Below, piece after piece: positions 8,143 to 16,479 of a DNA stretch of 44,240 bases. Under the pieces are notes generated by a model that was not told the DNA's origin, did not search any database, and saw only the letters and a list, made by a program, of their open reading frames with translations. The stretch covers positions 1 to 44,240 of the forward strand of contig JAUNRQ010000016.1 in NCBI GenBank assembly GCA_030535605.1, in the 5' to 3' direction. Every line of letters begins with the position of its first letter. Position 1 is the stretch's first letter. The position numbers were made by a program, and so were the translations under genes. The stretch comes from Pseudoxanthomonas suwonensis (GTDB taxonomy: Bacteria > Pseudomonadota > Gammaproteobacteria > Xanthomonadales > Xanthomonadaceae).

Positions 8143-8498
8143 CCCGAGGGGCCAGACCCGGCGAGGCAGGTGCCACCCGGACCTGCCCGCATTGCAAGAG
8201 CGACATACTGGAATCCGCGGCGGTCTGTCCCGCCTGCGGCGGGCATCTGCGCTATGACTCCGCAGTGGCCGCGGGCAAATCCAACGCCACATTGGTTCCG
8301 CTGAAGGTCGAGGGCGTGCTGCGCCACCCGGGTGCCGGCGAAGCGCCATGGGAATATTCGATGCTGCTGGTGATCCGCAACCAGCGCGGCGAGGAAGTCG
8401 CGCGCAAGCTGGTCGGCGTCGGTGCGCTGCATCCGGGCGACGAGCGCACCTTCAGCCTCGCGGTGGAGGTGTTCGCCAGCACCCGGATGCGGCGCTGA
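8139..8498 (+). CDS. Small zinc-ribbon protein coupled to the bactofilin
   Basis: A 119-aa protein of unknown function. The GTG start at 8139 overlaps the bactofilin stop by four bases. Residues 16-33 form a rubredoxin-type zinc knuckle, CPHC-x10-CPAC, with Cys16, Cys19, Cys30 and Cys33. The rest (about 50-119) is predicted beta-rich: VPLKVEGVLRHPG, YSMLLVIRNQRGEEVARKLVGVGAL and a closing segment FSLAVEVFAS. This part looks like a small beta-sandwich. No membrane segment or catalytic motif is visible. The tight overlap argues that it acts with the bactofilin, perhaps as an adaptor or regulator of the filament. That is inference. Confidence 0.82.
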   Translation: MTRGARPGEAGATRTCPHCKSDILESAAVCPACGGHLRYDSAVAAGKSNATLVPLKVEGVLRHPGAGEAPWEYSMLLVIRNQRGEEVARKLVGVGALHPGDERTFSLAVEVFASTRMRR

Positions 8499-8537
8499 CC
8501 GGCGACGCTGATGGCCTTGCCGCATTCACGTCGCGGC

Positions 8538-8543
8538 TATCAT
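8538..8543 (+). promoter_or_regulatory. Possible -10 element for liuC-liuD-liuE
   Basis: TATCAT matches the -10 consensus at 5 of 6 positions, 29 bases before liuC. A TTGCCG lies 15 bases upstream (8517-8522), a short spacing. An internal promoter here would restore liu gene expression downstream of the bactofilin pair. Confidence 0.35.
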
Positions 8544-8572
8544 GACGGGGTTTCCGCCAGGCAGTGTTCCCC

Positions 8573-9352
8573 ATGACCGATTCCATGCTCCTGCTGCGCG
8601 ACGGCCCGGTTGCACGACTGCGCCTGACCCGCCCTGCCCTGCACAACGCCTTCGACGCGGAATTGATCGAACGCCTGACCGGGGCACTGCAGGACATCGG
8701 CACCGACGCCACGGTGCGCGTGCTGGTGCTGGAGGCGGAAGGCACCTCGTTCTCGGCCGGTGCCGACCTGAACTGGATGCGCTCCATGGCCTCCGCCAGC
8801 GAGGAAGACAACCGCATCGATTCGCTGGCGCTGGCGCGGCTGATGCGTACCCTCGACGAGTTGCCGAAGCCGAGCATCGCCCGCGTGCACGGTGCCGCCT
8901 TCGGTGGCGGCGTTGGCCTGGTGGCCTGCTGCGACATCGCCATCGGCGTTCCGGAGGCGAAATTCGGCCTGACCGAAAGCCGGCTGGGGCTGCTACCGGC
9001 GGTCATTTCCCCGTATGTCGTCCATGCCATCGGCGCACGGCAGGCGCGCCGCTACTTCGCCACCGCGGCGATTTTCGATGCCGCCGAGGCCCTGCGCATC
9101 GGCCTGCTGCACGAGGTGGTCCCGGCCGAGCAGCTTGACCACGCGGTGCAGCGCGAGATCGACCTGCTGCTGAAGGCCGGACCGCTGGCGGCGGCCGGTG
9201 CCAAGTCCTTGGTCCGCAGCGTGCTGGCCCATGCCAACGGCCAGCTGCACGACGAAGAAAACGCCGCCCTGATCGCGCGCCTGCGGGTGTCCGCCGAAGG
9301 CCAGGAAGGCCTGTCGGCATTCCTCGACAAGCGCAAGCCGGTCTGGAACTGA
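8573..9352 (+). CDS. liuC: Enoyl-CoA hydratase family protein, probably 3-methylglutaconyl-CoA hydratase
   Basis: A 259-aa crotonase-fold enzyme expected to hydrate 3-methylglutaconyl-CoA to HMG-CoA. The ATG at 8573 is preferred over a GTG three codons earlier. Oxyanion-hole segments are visible: SFSAGADLNWM at about 58-68 and VHGAAFGGGVGLVACCDIAIG at about 103-122, followed by KFGLTESRLGLLPAVISPYV with the family Glu. Length is standard for crotonases. The specific substrate is assigned from its position between liuB and liuD/liuE; sequence alone only supports an enoyl-CoA hydratase/isomerase. It is separated from liuB by the bactofilin and zinc-ribbon genes. Confidence 0.87.
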   Translation: MTDSMLLLRDGPVARLRLTRPALHNAFDAELIERLTGALQDIGTDATVRVLVLEAEGTSFSAGADLNWMRSMASASEEDNRIDSLALARLMRTLDELPKPSIARVHGAAFGGGVGLVACCDIAIGVPEAKFGLTESRLGLLPAVISPYVVHAIGARQARRYFATAAIFDAAEALRIGLLHEVVPAEQLDHAVQREIDLLLKAGPLAAAGAKSLVRSVLAHANGQLHDEENAALIARLRVSAEGQEGLSAFLDKRKPVWN

Positions 9353-9432
9353 CGGGGAGATGCCTTACCTGGCGGCGATCTCCACCCCTCCTTGCGCATC
9401 CGTGCGCCCTCCACGTGGCTGACGTATCCGAC

Positions 9433-11439
9433 ATGTTCGACACCATCCTCATTGCCAACCGTGGCGAGATCGCCTGCCGCATCATCCGCAGCGCCCGCAG
9501 CCTCGGCATCCGTACGGTCGCGGTGTATTCCGAGGCCGATGCCGACGCCCAGCACGTGCGCCAGGCCGATGAAGCCCATCCCATCGGCGGGCCGCGGCCG
9601 CAGGACAGCTACCTGCGCGGCGATGCCATCATCGAGGTGGCGTTGCGCAGCGGCGCCCGGGCCATCCATCCCGGCTACGGCTTCCTGTCGGAGAACGCGG
9701 AGTTCGCCGACGCGGTGGAAGCGGCCGGTCTGGTGTTCATCGGGCCGTCTTCGGCATCGATGCGGAAAATGGGCAGCAAGGCAGGTGCCAAGCAGCTGAT
9801 GGACGCCGCCGGCGTGCCCGTCGTCCCCGGCTATACCGGGGAAGACCAGTCGCCCGAGGTGCTGCAGCGCGAAGCCGATCGGATCGGCTATCCGCTGATG
9901 ATCAAGGCGGCACACGGTGGCGGCGGCAAGGGCATGCGCATCGTCCATGCCTCCGCGGACTTCGCTGCACACCTGCAGAGTTGCCAGCGTGAGGCGGCCA
10001 GCGCGTTCGGTCGCGACCGGGTGCTGCTGGAGCGCTACGTAGCGTCCCCACGCCACATCGAAATCCAGGTGTTCGGGGATTCGCAGGGCAACATCATCCA
10101 CCTCGGCGAGCGCGAGTGCTCGGCCCAGCGCCGCTACCAGAAGGTTCTGGAAGAGGCACCATCACCCTTCCTCACGCCCGGGCTGCGCGAGGCGATGGGC
10201 GCGGCCGCGGTGCAGGCGGCACGTGCCATCGACTACACCAATGCCGGCACCGTCGAGTTCATCGTCGATGGCGAGGGCCGGTTCTATTTCATGGAGATCA
10301 ACACCCGCCTGCAGGTCGAGCACCCGGTCACCGAAATGGTCACCGGGCTGGACCTGGTGCAGTGGCAGCTGCGCGTGGCTGCCGGACAACCGCTGCCACT
10401 GGCGCAGGAGCAGCTACGCCACGCCGGCCACGCGATCGAGGTCCGGCTGTATGCGGAAGATCCGGACGCCGGGTTCCTGCCGGGTTCCGGCGTGCTGCAC
10501 ACGCTGCAACTGCCACCGCCCGGCGATGGCATCCGCGTGGATGCCGGGGTGGTCCAGGGCGATGCGGTGACCATCTTCTACGACCCGATGATCGCCAAGC
10601 TCATCGTCCATGCCGCCGACCGTCCTGCCGCATTGGCAAGAATGCGCGAGGCGCTGGCGCAATCACGGATCCGGGGTCCGAAATCGAACATCGCCTTCCT
10701 CGAGCGGCTGGTGCGGCACCCGGTGGTGGTCGAGGGGCGCATCGACACCGGCTATCTCGACCGTCATCTGGATGAATTCATCGGCGCGCCGCTGCAGCCC
10801 GAGCCCGCGCTGGTCGCGGCCGCCGCCGGCATCTGGCTGCTTCATCAGGAACAACGGGCGCGCCAGCAGGCGGCGGATTCGACCGAACCCGGCTCGCCGT
10901 GGGCGATTCCCGATGGCTGGCGCTTGGGCCATGCCGGGCAGCGCAGCGTCGCCTTCCAGCATGGCGAACAGCGCATCCTCCTGCATGCCCGCGGCATCCA
11001 CGGCAATTACGCCTTCGAGGCGGACGACGGCACGCAATGGCAGGTGGACGGGGTCCGGTTGGCCGACGGCATGGCCAGCGTGCGGGTGGACGGCGTCGGC
11101 CTGCGCCTGCGCGTGGACGTCGACGGCAATGGTGTTCTGTTGCACGATGGCCGGCAACGCCTGCAGCTGGCCCCGGTGGATCTGTATCGGCATGAAGGCC
11201 GGGAAGTTGGAGGCAGTGGCGATCGCGCACTGGCGCCCATGCCCGGGCGCGTCGTCGTGGTGAAGGTTGCCGCGGGCGACACCGTGGAAGAAGGCCAGCA
11301 GCTGTTGGTGATGGAGGCGATGAAGATGGAACTGGCGGTCAACGCACCGCGAACGGGCCGCATCGCCGAGGTCCGCGCCGAGGAAGGCGACTTCGTCGAG
11401 GCGGACGCGGTGCTGGTGATGCTGGAGGCCGCCACGTGA
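9433..11439 (+). CDS. liuD: Methylcrotonoyl-CoA carboxylase, biotin-containing (alpha) subunit
   Basis: A 668-aa biotin carboxylase/biotin carrier protein that uses ATP and bicarbonate to carboxylate its own biotin for LiuB. The ATG at 9433 gives the invariant family start MFDTILIANRGEIACRI; an in-frame GTG at 9415 is possible but less likely. Order: biotin-carboxylase N domain (1-110), ATP-grasp (about 115-325) with the glycine loop HGGGGKGM and the metal/bicarbonate site FMEINTRLQVEH, C-terminal carboxylase domain (about 335-445), a linker domain, and a biotinyl domain with EAMKMEL, Lys631 being the biotin site. The stop codon overlaps the liuE GTG by four bases. Propionyl-CoA and geranyl-CoA carboxylase alpha subunits are relatives, but the neighbours fix the leucine role. 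Confidence 0.93.
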   Translation: MFDTILIANRGEIACRIIRSARSLGIRTVAVYSEADADAQHVRQADEAHPIGGPRPQDSYLRGDAIIEVALRSGARAIHPGYGFLSENAEFADAVEAAGLVFIGPSSASMRKMGSKAGAKQLMDAAGVPVVPGYTGEDQSPEVLQREADRIGYPLMIKAAHGGGGKGMRIVHASADFAAHLQSCQREAASAFGRDRVLLERYVASPRHIEIQVFGDSQGNIIHLGERECSAQRRYQKVLEEAPSPFLTPGLREAMGAAAVQAARAIDYTNAGTVEFIVDGEGRFYFMEINTRLQVEHPVTEMVTGLDLVQWQLRVAAGQPLPLAQEQLRHAGHAIEVRLYAEDPDAGFLPGSGVLHTLQLPPPGDGIRVDAGVVQGDAVTIFYDPMIAKLIVHAADRPAALARMREALAQSRIRGPKSNIAFLERLVRHPVVVEGRIDTGYLDRHLDEFIGAPLQPEPALVAAAAGIWLLHQEQRARQQAADSTEPGSPWAIPDGWRLGHAGQRSVAFQHGEQRILLHARGIHGNYAFEADDGTQWQVDGVRLADGMASVRVDGVGLRLRVDVDGNGVLLHDGRQRLQLAPVDLYRHEGREVGGSGDRALAPMPGRVVVVKVAAGDTVEEGQQLLVMEAMKMELAVNAPRTGRIAEVRAEEGDFVEADAVLVMLEAAT

Positions 11440-12335
11440 GCCTGCCCGCCAGCGTGCGCATCGTCGAAGTCGGGCCCCGCGACGGGCTGCAGAACGAAGC
11501 GGCCATCATTCCCGCTGCCGACAAGATCGAACTGATCAACCGGCTGTCGGCCACCGGCCTGCGCACGATCGAGGCAACCAGCTTCGTCAGTCCCAGGTGG
11601 GTGCCGCAACTGGCCGATGCCGCCGAGGTGCTTGCCGGGATCGAACGCCGGCCGGGCGTGGCATATCCGGTGCTGGTCCCGAACCTGCAGGGCTACGAGC
11701 GTGCCCGCGCAGCCGGAGCCGACCGGGTGTCGGTGTTCACCGCAGCATCGGAAGCATTCAACCAGCGCAACATCAACGCGTCCATCGACCAATCCCTGGC
11801 GCGCTTCGAGCCGGTGATGGCGGCGGCCAAGGCCGACGACGTGCCGGTGCGCGGCTACGTCTCCACGGTGCTCGGATGCCCCTATCAGGGTGACGTGCCG
11901 CTGGCGGACGTCACCCGGGTCGCCGTTGCCCTGCACCGCATGGGTTGCGAAGAGATTTCACTGGGTGACACCATCGGCGTGGGCACCCCCGCCAAGGCAA
12001 GGGCGATGCTGCACGCCGTCGCCGCCGAAGTGCCGATGGAGGCATTGGCGATCCACTTCCATGACACCTGGGGCCAAGCGCTCGCCAACATCCTTGCCTG
12101 CCTGGAAGAAGGCGTCGCGGTGATCGACAGCGCGGTCGCCGGCACCGGCGGTTGTCCGTACGCGCGCGGTGCCAGCGGCAACGTCGCCAGCGAAGACGTG
12201 GTCTACATGCTCCACGGCCTGGGCATCGACACCGGCGTGGACCTCGATGCACTGGCAGCCACCGGGCGCTGGCTGGCGTCGCGGCTGGGAAGGGAAACCG
12301 GCAGCCGCGTCGGTCGGGCCCTGGCACCGCAATGA
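11436..12335 (+). CDS. liuE: Hydroxymethylglutaryl-CoA lyase
   Basis: A 299-aa TIM-barrel lyase that splits HMG-CoA into acetoacetate and acetyl-CoA, the last step of leucine degradation. The GTG start overlaps the liuD stop (GTGA). The N-terminal signature VEVGPRDGLQNE holds the metal-ligand Asp15 and catalytic Arg14. HFHD at 207-210 supplies the metal His ligands, and Cys240 in AGTGGCPYARGASGN is the catalytic cysteine of the HMG-CoA lyase signature. Length matches the family. Its stop overlaps the start of the GGDEF/EAL gene (ATGA), so the signalling gene is translated with it. The family symbol mvaB is also used. Confidence 0.93.
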   Translation: MSLPASVRIVEVGPRDGLQNEAAIIPAADKIELINRLSATGLRTIEATSFVSPRWVPQLADAAEVLAGIERRPGVAYPVLVPNLQGYERARAAGADRVSVFTAASEAFNQRNINASIDQSLARFEPVMAAAKADDVPVRGYVSTVLGCPYQGDVPLADVTRVAVALHRMGCEEISLGDTIGVGTPAKARAMLHAVAAEVPMEALAIHFHDTWGQALANILACLEEGVAVIDSAVAGTGGCPYARGASGNVASEDVVYMLHGLGIDTGVDLDALAATGRWLASRLGRETGSRVGRALAPQ

Positions 12336-13864
12336 CCACCAGCAAGCCGCCAAGTCCACCGCATGCACCGGTCACGGCGCACGCGATGCTCTTGCGCCGG
12401 TTGCGGGACGCCGAAGCATCCACGGCCCTGAGCGACGACGTGCGCGGCCTGCTGCGCGAGGCGCGGCAGGCACTGCAACAGTCCAGCAGCACGGATGGCA
12501 ACCGCCTTGTCGCCGGGGCGCACGACGCCACGGCAACGGCGGACGCACCCGCGGACCGAAAGGACGAACTGCAGTCGCATGACCCGCTCACCGGCCTGGC
12601 CAGCCGCCAGACGATGCTGGCGGCATTGTCGCAACACATGCACGGCGCCAACGTGGCCCCGCTGGCGCTGCTGCACGTCGACCTGGACCGCTTCAAACAG
12701 TTCAATGACCGCTTCGGCCACGCCGTCGGTGACCAGGTACTGGTGGAAGCGGCGGAACGCCTGCGTCACGCAGTGGGTGACCGCGGGCTCTGCGGTCGGC
12801 TGTGCGCCGACGAATTCCTGATCATCCACGCACCCGGCGAGGGCCGCCTGGAGCCGGAATCGCTGGCCGAAGCAGTCGCCCGGGTGTTCGACACACCGTT
12901 CTGCGTTGCCGGCCAACGGCTTGTGGTGCGCGCCGCCATCGGCATGGCGCAATCGCCGGAAGCGGGGCGGTCGCCCGACGCGCTGCTGGAAAGCGCCAAT
13001 TTGGCCATGCGCCATGCCAAGCAGCGCGGCGATGGCGCCTGGCAGGCCTTCGACGAGCACAGCGCGCGACTCGGCCGCAGGTGCAAGCATCTGGATGGCC
13101 TGCTGGCAGCGGCGCTGGACGATGAACGCCTCCATCTCACCTTCCAGCCGCAGGTCGACATGCGCGTCGACCGGACGGTCGGGGCCGAAGCCTTGCTGCG
13201 CTGGAACGACGCCGACCTCGGGGAACTGGAAACCGAGGCGCTGATCCGCCACCTCGAAGAAAACGGGGACATCATCCGCATCGGTGATTGGGCCTTGCGC
13301 ACCGCTTGCGCGCAGGCCGCCGCGTGGCGCGATCTGGGTTTCGGCCAGCTGCGGATGGCTGTCAACATCTGCGCCCGGCAGTTGGTGGAGCAGGATCTGG
13401 CCGCGCGCGTTGGCGAAATCCTGTCGGAGTTCTCGCTGCCCGGCACCGCGCTGGAACTGGAGCTGACCGAGCGCACGCTGGTCGAGGACACCGCCGCCAC
13501 GCAGCGCACCTTCCGCGCGTTGCGGCAGATGGGCGTGACGCTGGCGATCGACGACTTCGGCGAAGGCCACAGTTCGCTGGACTACCTGCGCCGCTTCCCG
13601 GTGAATGTGCTGAAGATCGGCAGCCGCTTCGTGCGCGGGCTGCCGCAAAGTTCGGCCGACCTGGCCATCTGCACGGCCATCACGCGCATGGCCGGCGACC
13701 TCGGCCTGGGCGTCATCGCCGAAGGCGTGGAAACTCCGGCGCAGCGTGATCTGCTGTTGCAGTTGGGCGTGACCACGGCGCAGGGCTTCCTGTATGCGCC
13801 CGGTCTGGATGCGAGTGCTTTCAGCCGCCGCCTGCACGAAGAGCGCAACGCCCGACCGCGCTGA
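12332..13864 (+). CDS. EAL phosphodiesterase with degenerate GGDEF domain
   Basis: A 510-aa cytoplasmic c-di-GMP signalling protein. The ATG at 12332 overlaps the liuE stop. Residues 1-80 are a polar Ala-rich region with no recognisable sensor or membrane segment. The GGDEF domain (about 83-235) starts with DPLTGLASR and has HVDLDRFKQFNDRFGH, but the active-site motif reads CADEF (158-162) instead of GGDEF, so cyclase activity is doubtful. The EAL domain (about 250-500) keeps EALLRW (Glu286), NICARQL, ELTE, DDFG, a Lys in VLKIG and AEGVET, the residues needed for metal binding and catalysis. This predicts a c-di-GMP phosphodiesterase, with the degenerate GGDEF perhaps binding GTP as an allosteric site. 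The coupling to leucine degradation genes is the odd feature. Confidence 0.9.
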   Translation: MTTSKPPSPPHAPVTAHAMLLRRLRDAEASTALSDDVRGLLREARQALQQSSSTDGNRLVAGAHDATATADAPADRKDELQSHDPLTGLASRQTMLAALSQHMHGANVAPLALLHVDLDRFKQFNDRFGHAVGDQVLVEAAERLRHAVGDRGLCGRLCADEFLIIHAPGEGRLEPESLAEAVARVFDTPFCVAGQRLVVRAAIGMAQSPEAGRSPDALLESANLAMRHAKQRGDGAWQAFDEHSARLGRRCKHLDGLLAAALDDERLHLTFQPQVDMRVDRTVGAEALLRWNDADLGELETEALIRHLEENGDIIRIGDWALRTACAQAAAWRDLGFGQLRMAVNICARQLVEQDLAARVGEILSEFSLPGTALELELTERTLVEDTAATQRTFRALRQMGVTLAIDDFGEGHSSLDYLRRFPVNVLKIGSRFVRGLPQSSADLAICTAITRMAGDLGLGVIAEGVETPAQRDLLLQLGVTTAQGFLYAPGLDASAFSRRLHEERNARPR

Positions 13865-13876
13865 CGGGCACTGCGG

Positions 13877-13882
13877 TAAAAT
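13877..13882 (+). promoter_or_regulatory. Possible -10 element for the SDR gene
   Basis: TAAAAT (5 of 6 matches) lies 27 bases before the SDR start in the 45-base gap after the EAL gene. The -35 region overlaps coding sequence and is poor. Confidence 0.35.
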
Positions 13883-13909
13883 CGCGCGTTTCCGACCGGG
13901 GCATCGTTC

Positions 13910-14680
13910 ATGCAGCTTTCCAACGTCCGCGCCATCGTCACGGGGGGCGTGTCCGGCCTTGGCCTTGCCGTCGCCGAATCCATCGTCAAGTCCGGGGGCA
14001 AGGTCGCGCTGTTCGACCTCAATGACGAGAAGGGCGCGGCCGCCGTTGCCGCCCTGGGCGATGCACAGGCACGCTACTGGAAGACCGACGTCACCAATGA
14101 AACCGACGTCGCCGACCACGTGGCCGCCGCCAGTGAATTCATGGGCGGTCTGAACGCCGCCATCAACTGTGCCGGCATCCTCGGCGCCGGCCGCGTGCTG
14201 GGCCGCAACGGTCCGATGGCGCTGGACCTGTTCAGATCCACCGTGATGGTCAACCTGGTCGGCAGCTTCAACGTCGCCAAGGCCGCGGCCGAACGGATGC
14301 AGCACAACGAGGCCGGTACCGACGGCGAGCGCGGCGTGATCGTCAACACCGCTTCGGTCGCCGCCTACGAAGGCCAGATCGGCCAGGCCGCCTATTCGGC
14401 GTCCAAGGGCGGCGTGGTCGGGATGACCCTGCCGATGGCCCGTGAGCTGTCGCGTTTCGGCATCCGCGTGATGACCATTGCGCCAGGCATCTTCTGGACG
14501 CCGATGGTCGATGGCATGCCGGACGACGTGCAGGCCTCGCTCTCGGCCTCGATCCCCTTCCCCTCCCGACTCGGCCAACCCGCCGAATTCGCCGACCTCG
14601 TCGGCTACATCCTGTCCAACACCTACCTCAACGGCGAAACCATTCGCCTGGACGGCGCGGTGCGGTTGGCACCGAAGTAG
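13910..14680 (+). CDS. SDR-family 3-hydroxyacyl-CoA dehydrogenase (HSD10-like)
   Basis: A 256-aa short-chain dehydrogenase close in layout to human HSD17B10 and bacterial 3-hydroxy-2-methylbutyryl-CoA dehydrogenases. The NAD site is TGGVSGLG (11-18), followed by FDLND at the end of strand 2, which favours NAD over NADP. DVTNE and NCAG (86-89) are the usual adenine- and core-binding motifs. The catalytic set is Ser149, Tyr162 and Lys166 (YSASK). The IAPGIFWTPM and FPSRLGQPAEFA segments are typical of the HSD10 group. It probably oxidises a 3-hydroxyacyl-CoA in isoleucine or fatty-acid degradation. The neighbouring leucine genes support a branched-chain role, but the substrate is inferred. Confidence 0.86.
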   Translation: MQLSNVRAIVTGGVSGLGLAVAESIVKSGGKVALFDLNDEKGAAAVAALGDAQARYWKTDVTNETDVADHVAAASEFMGGLNAAINCAGILGAGRVLGRNGPMALDLFRSTVMVNLVGSFNVAKAAAERMQHNEAGTDGERGVIVNTASVAAYEGQIGQAAYSASKGGVVGMTLPMARELSRFGIRVMTIAPGIFWTPMVDGMPDDVQASLSASIPFPSRLGQPAEFADLVGYILSNTYLNGETIRLDGAVRLAPK

Positions 14681-14693
14681 CGGGAAGCGCGTG

Positions 14694-14763
14694 GAGAGGA
14701 ACGAGAAACGAGTGGGTTCCTCCCCGCGTAGCGCCTGCGGTCACTCGTTCCTCGTTTCTCCTC
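14694..14763. repeat. Long imperfect hairpin repeat before the EF-P-like gene
   Basis: The arm at 14694-14714 (built from GAGGAACGAG and AAACGAGTG) is the reverse complement, with about two mismatches over 19 bases, of the arm at 14742-14763. The 27-base centre has a small CCGC/GCGG stem. Each arm itself contains two near-copies of the heptamer AACGAGN. It fills the gap between the SDR and the EF-P-like gene and ends 16 bases before the start codon. It looks like an intergenic repeat family member and may also terminate the SDR transcript. Confidence 0.65.
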
Positions 14764-14779
14764 ACTCGGTACTCGCTTC

Positions 14780-15346
14780 ATGAAGGCTTACGACATCAAG
14801 AAAGGCAACGTCGTCGAATACAACGGCAGCGTGTATCAGGTCCGCGACATCGAGCGCAGCAGCCCGCAGGGGCGTGGCGGCAACGTGCGCTTCCGCTTCA
14901 CCATGTATTCGGTGCCGGGCGGCAACAAGGCCGATGCCAGCTTCGACGGTGACGATGAATTGCGCGAAGTCGACCTGACCCGCCGGCAGGCGACGTTCTC
15001 GTACAAGGACGGCGACGCATTCGTGTTCATGGACGACGAGGACTACAGCCAGTACGCACTGGACGCCGCGGCCATCGGCGATGCCGCCGGCTACATCACC
15101 GACGGGCTCGGCGGCTGCTACGTGCAGATCGTCGATGACCTGCCGGTCGGCCTGCAACTGCCGACGTCGGTGGTGCTGGAGGTGGTCGACACGCCGCCGG
15201 AACTCAAGGGCGGCACCGCCACCAAGCGTCCGAAGCCGGCACGGCTGAACACCGGCATCGAAATCCAGGTGCCGGAATACATCGCCAACGGCGAAAAGGT
15301 GTGGGTCAACACGACAACCGGCGAATTCGGCGGCCGCGCCGACTGA
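14780..15346 (+). CDS. yeiP: Elongation factor P-like protein (YeiP/EfpL)
   Basis: A 188-aa paralogue of elongation factor P, the factor that helps ribosomes past proline-rich or otherwise slow stretches. The three-domain EF-P layout is complete: KOW-like domain (1-65), OB domain (about 70-130) and C-terminal OB domain ending in the [22 protein letters not shown] signature. The domain I loop reads SSPQGRGG with Arg32 at the tip, where EF-P carries the modified Lys or rhamnosylated Arg. This and the SP motif are typical of the YeiP/EfpL group. No clear Shine-Dalgarno sequence precedes the ATG; a large hairpin repeat lies just upstream. The true efp is not in the window. A protein with seven consecutive prolines is encoded at 39521. 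Confidence 0.9.
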   Translation: MKAYDIKKGNVVEYNGSVYQVRDIERSSPQGRGGNVRFRFTMYSVPGGNKADASFDGDDELREVDLTRRQATFSYKDGDAFVFMDDEDYSQYALDAAAIGDAAGYITDGLGGCYVQIVDDLPVGLQLPTSVVLEVVDTPPELKGGTATKRPKPARLNTGIEIQVPEYIANGEKVWVNTTTGEFGGRAD

Positions 15347-15460
15347 AGACACGCAAGGTGCCGGGTCCGGTGCTGCGGCTGGACGGCCGCAAGGCGCGCC
15401 ACGCCGCCGGGCGCATACCAATCAGTACCAATCCGTACGGAAATACCCCGTCCGCTCCAC

Positions 15461-15466
15461 TACACT
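15461..15466 (+). promoter_or_regulatory. Possible -10 element for accA
   Basis: TACACT (4 of 6 matches) lies 36 bases before the accA ATG in a 156-base gap after the EF-P-like gene. Two short direct repeats ACCAAT lie about 40 and 30 bases upstream of it. The -35 region is poor. Nothing else is seen in this gap. Confidence 0.35.
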
Positions 15467-15502
15467 AGGCGTCTTTCGCCGACGTACGGCGTGCAGGACC
15501 AC

Positions 15503-16465
15503 ATGAATCCGAATTACCTCGATTTCGAGCAGCCGATCGCCGATCTGGAAGCGAAGATCCAGGACCTGCGCGCGGCCGCCGGCGACGCGCCCGATGTCGA
15601 CATGGGGCCGGAACTGGCGGCGCTGCAGGGCAAGCTGCGGCTGCGCACGGCGCAGATCTTCCGCGACCTCAACCCGTGGCAGGTCTCGCAGATGGCGCGG
15701 CATCCGCAGCGGCCCTACACGCTGGATTACGCACGGCTGATCTGTGACGAGTTCCAGGAACTGGCCGGGGACCGTGCCTACGCCGATGACGCCGCGATCG
15801 TCGGTGGCCTGGCCCGCATCAACGGCCGCAGCATGGTTGTGATCGGCCACCAGAAGGGCCGCGACACCAAGAGCAAGGTGCGCCGCAACTTCGGAATGCC
15901 GCGGCCGGAAGGCTACCGCAAGGCGCTGCGCCTGATGAAACTGGCCGAGCGCTTCGGCTTGCCGCTGCTGACGTTCATCGACACGCCGGGCGCCTATCCG
16001 GGCATCGGCGCCGAAGAACGTGGCCAGTCCGAGGCGATTGCCCGCAACCTGCTGGAAATGGCCGGCTTGAAGGTGCCGATCATCTGCACCGTCATCGGCG
16101 AGGGCGGCAGCGGCGGGGCACTGGCGATCGGCGTCGGCGATGTCACCAACATGCTCGAATACAGCACCTATTCGGTGATTTCGCCGGAAGGTTGCGCATC
16201 GATCCTGTGGAAGTCGGCCGACAAGGCCCGTGACGCAGCCGAACAACTGGGCCTGACCGCGAAGCGCCTGCAGCAGCTGGGGCTGGTGGACAAGGTCGTG
16301 CGCGAGCCGATCGGTGGCGCACATCGCAACCCGCGGCAGATGGCGATCCGCCTGAAGGCGGTCCTGCTGGGCCAGCTGGATGAATTGCAGGCGCTGTCCA
16401 CCGATGCGCTGATGGAACGCCGCTACAAGCGCCTGCGCGGCTACGGCACCTACGAGGCGGCCTGA
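15503..16465 (+). CDS. accA: Acetyl-CoA carboxylase carboxyltransferase subunit alpha
   Basis: The 320-aa alpha half of the carboxyltransferase that makes malonyl-CoA, the first committed step of fatty acid synthesis. The ATG at 15503 follows a GCAGGA site and gives the classic [12 protein letters not shown] start; a GTG at 15491 is less likely. Family landmarks run in order: [14 protein letters not shown] at about 49, [62 protein letters not shown] and [14 protein letters not shown]. Length equals the E. coli protein. The partner accD is elsewhere. tilS follows after 14 bases. Confidence 0.96.
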   Translation: MNPNYLDFEQPIADLEAKIQDLRAAAGDAPDVDMGPELAALQGKLRLRTAQIFRDLNPWQVSQMARHPQRPYTLDYARLICDEFQELAGDRAYADDAAIVGGLARINGRSMVVIGHQKGRDTKSKVRRNFGMPRPEGYRKALRLMKLAERFGLPLLTFIDTPGAYPGIGAEERGQSEAIARNLLEMAGLKVPIICTVIGEGGSGGALAIGVGDVTNMLEYSTYSVISPEGCASILWKSADKARDAAEQLGLTAKRLQQLGLVDKVVREPIGGAHRNPRQMAIRLKAVLLGQLDELQALSTDALMERRYKRLRGYGTYEAA

Positions 16466-16479
16466 CCGCGACAGCCCCG

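Noticed and set aside
5893..8349. 818-codon open frame antisense to liuB and the bactofilin
   Set aside because: Both sense genes have strong family signatures; the antisense protein is Arg/His/Gly-rich with no motif.
12203..14578. 791-codon antisense frame over liuE, the EAL gene and the SDR
   Set aside because: The sense genes carry complete catalytic motifs. The antisense frame is a GC-skew artefact.
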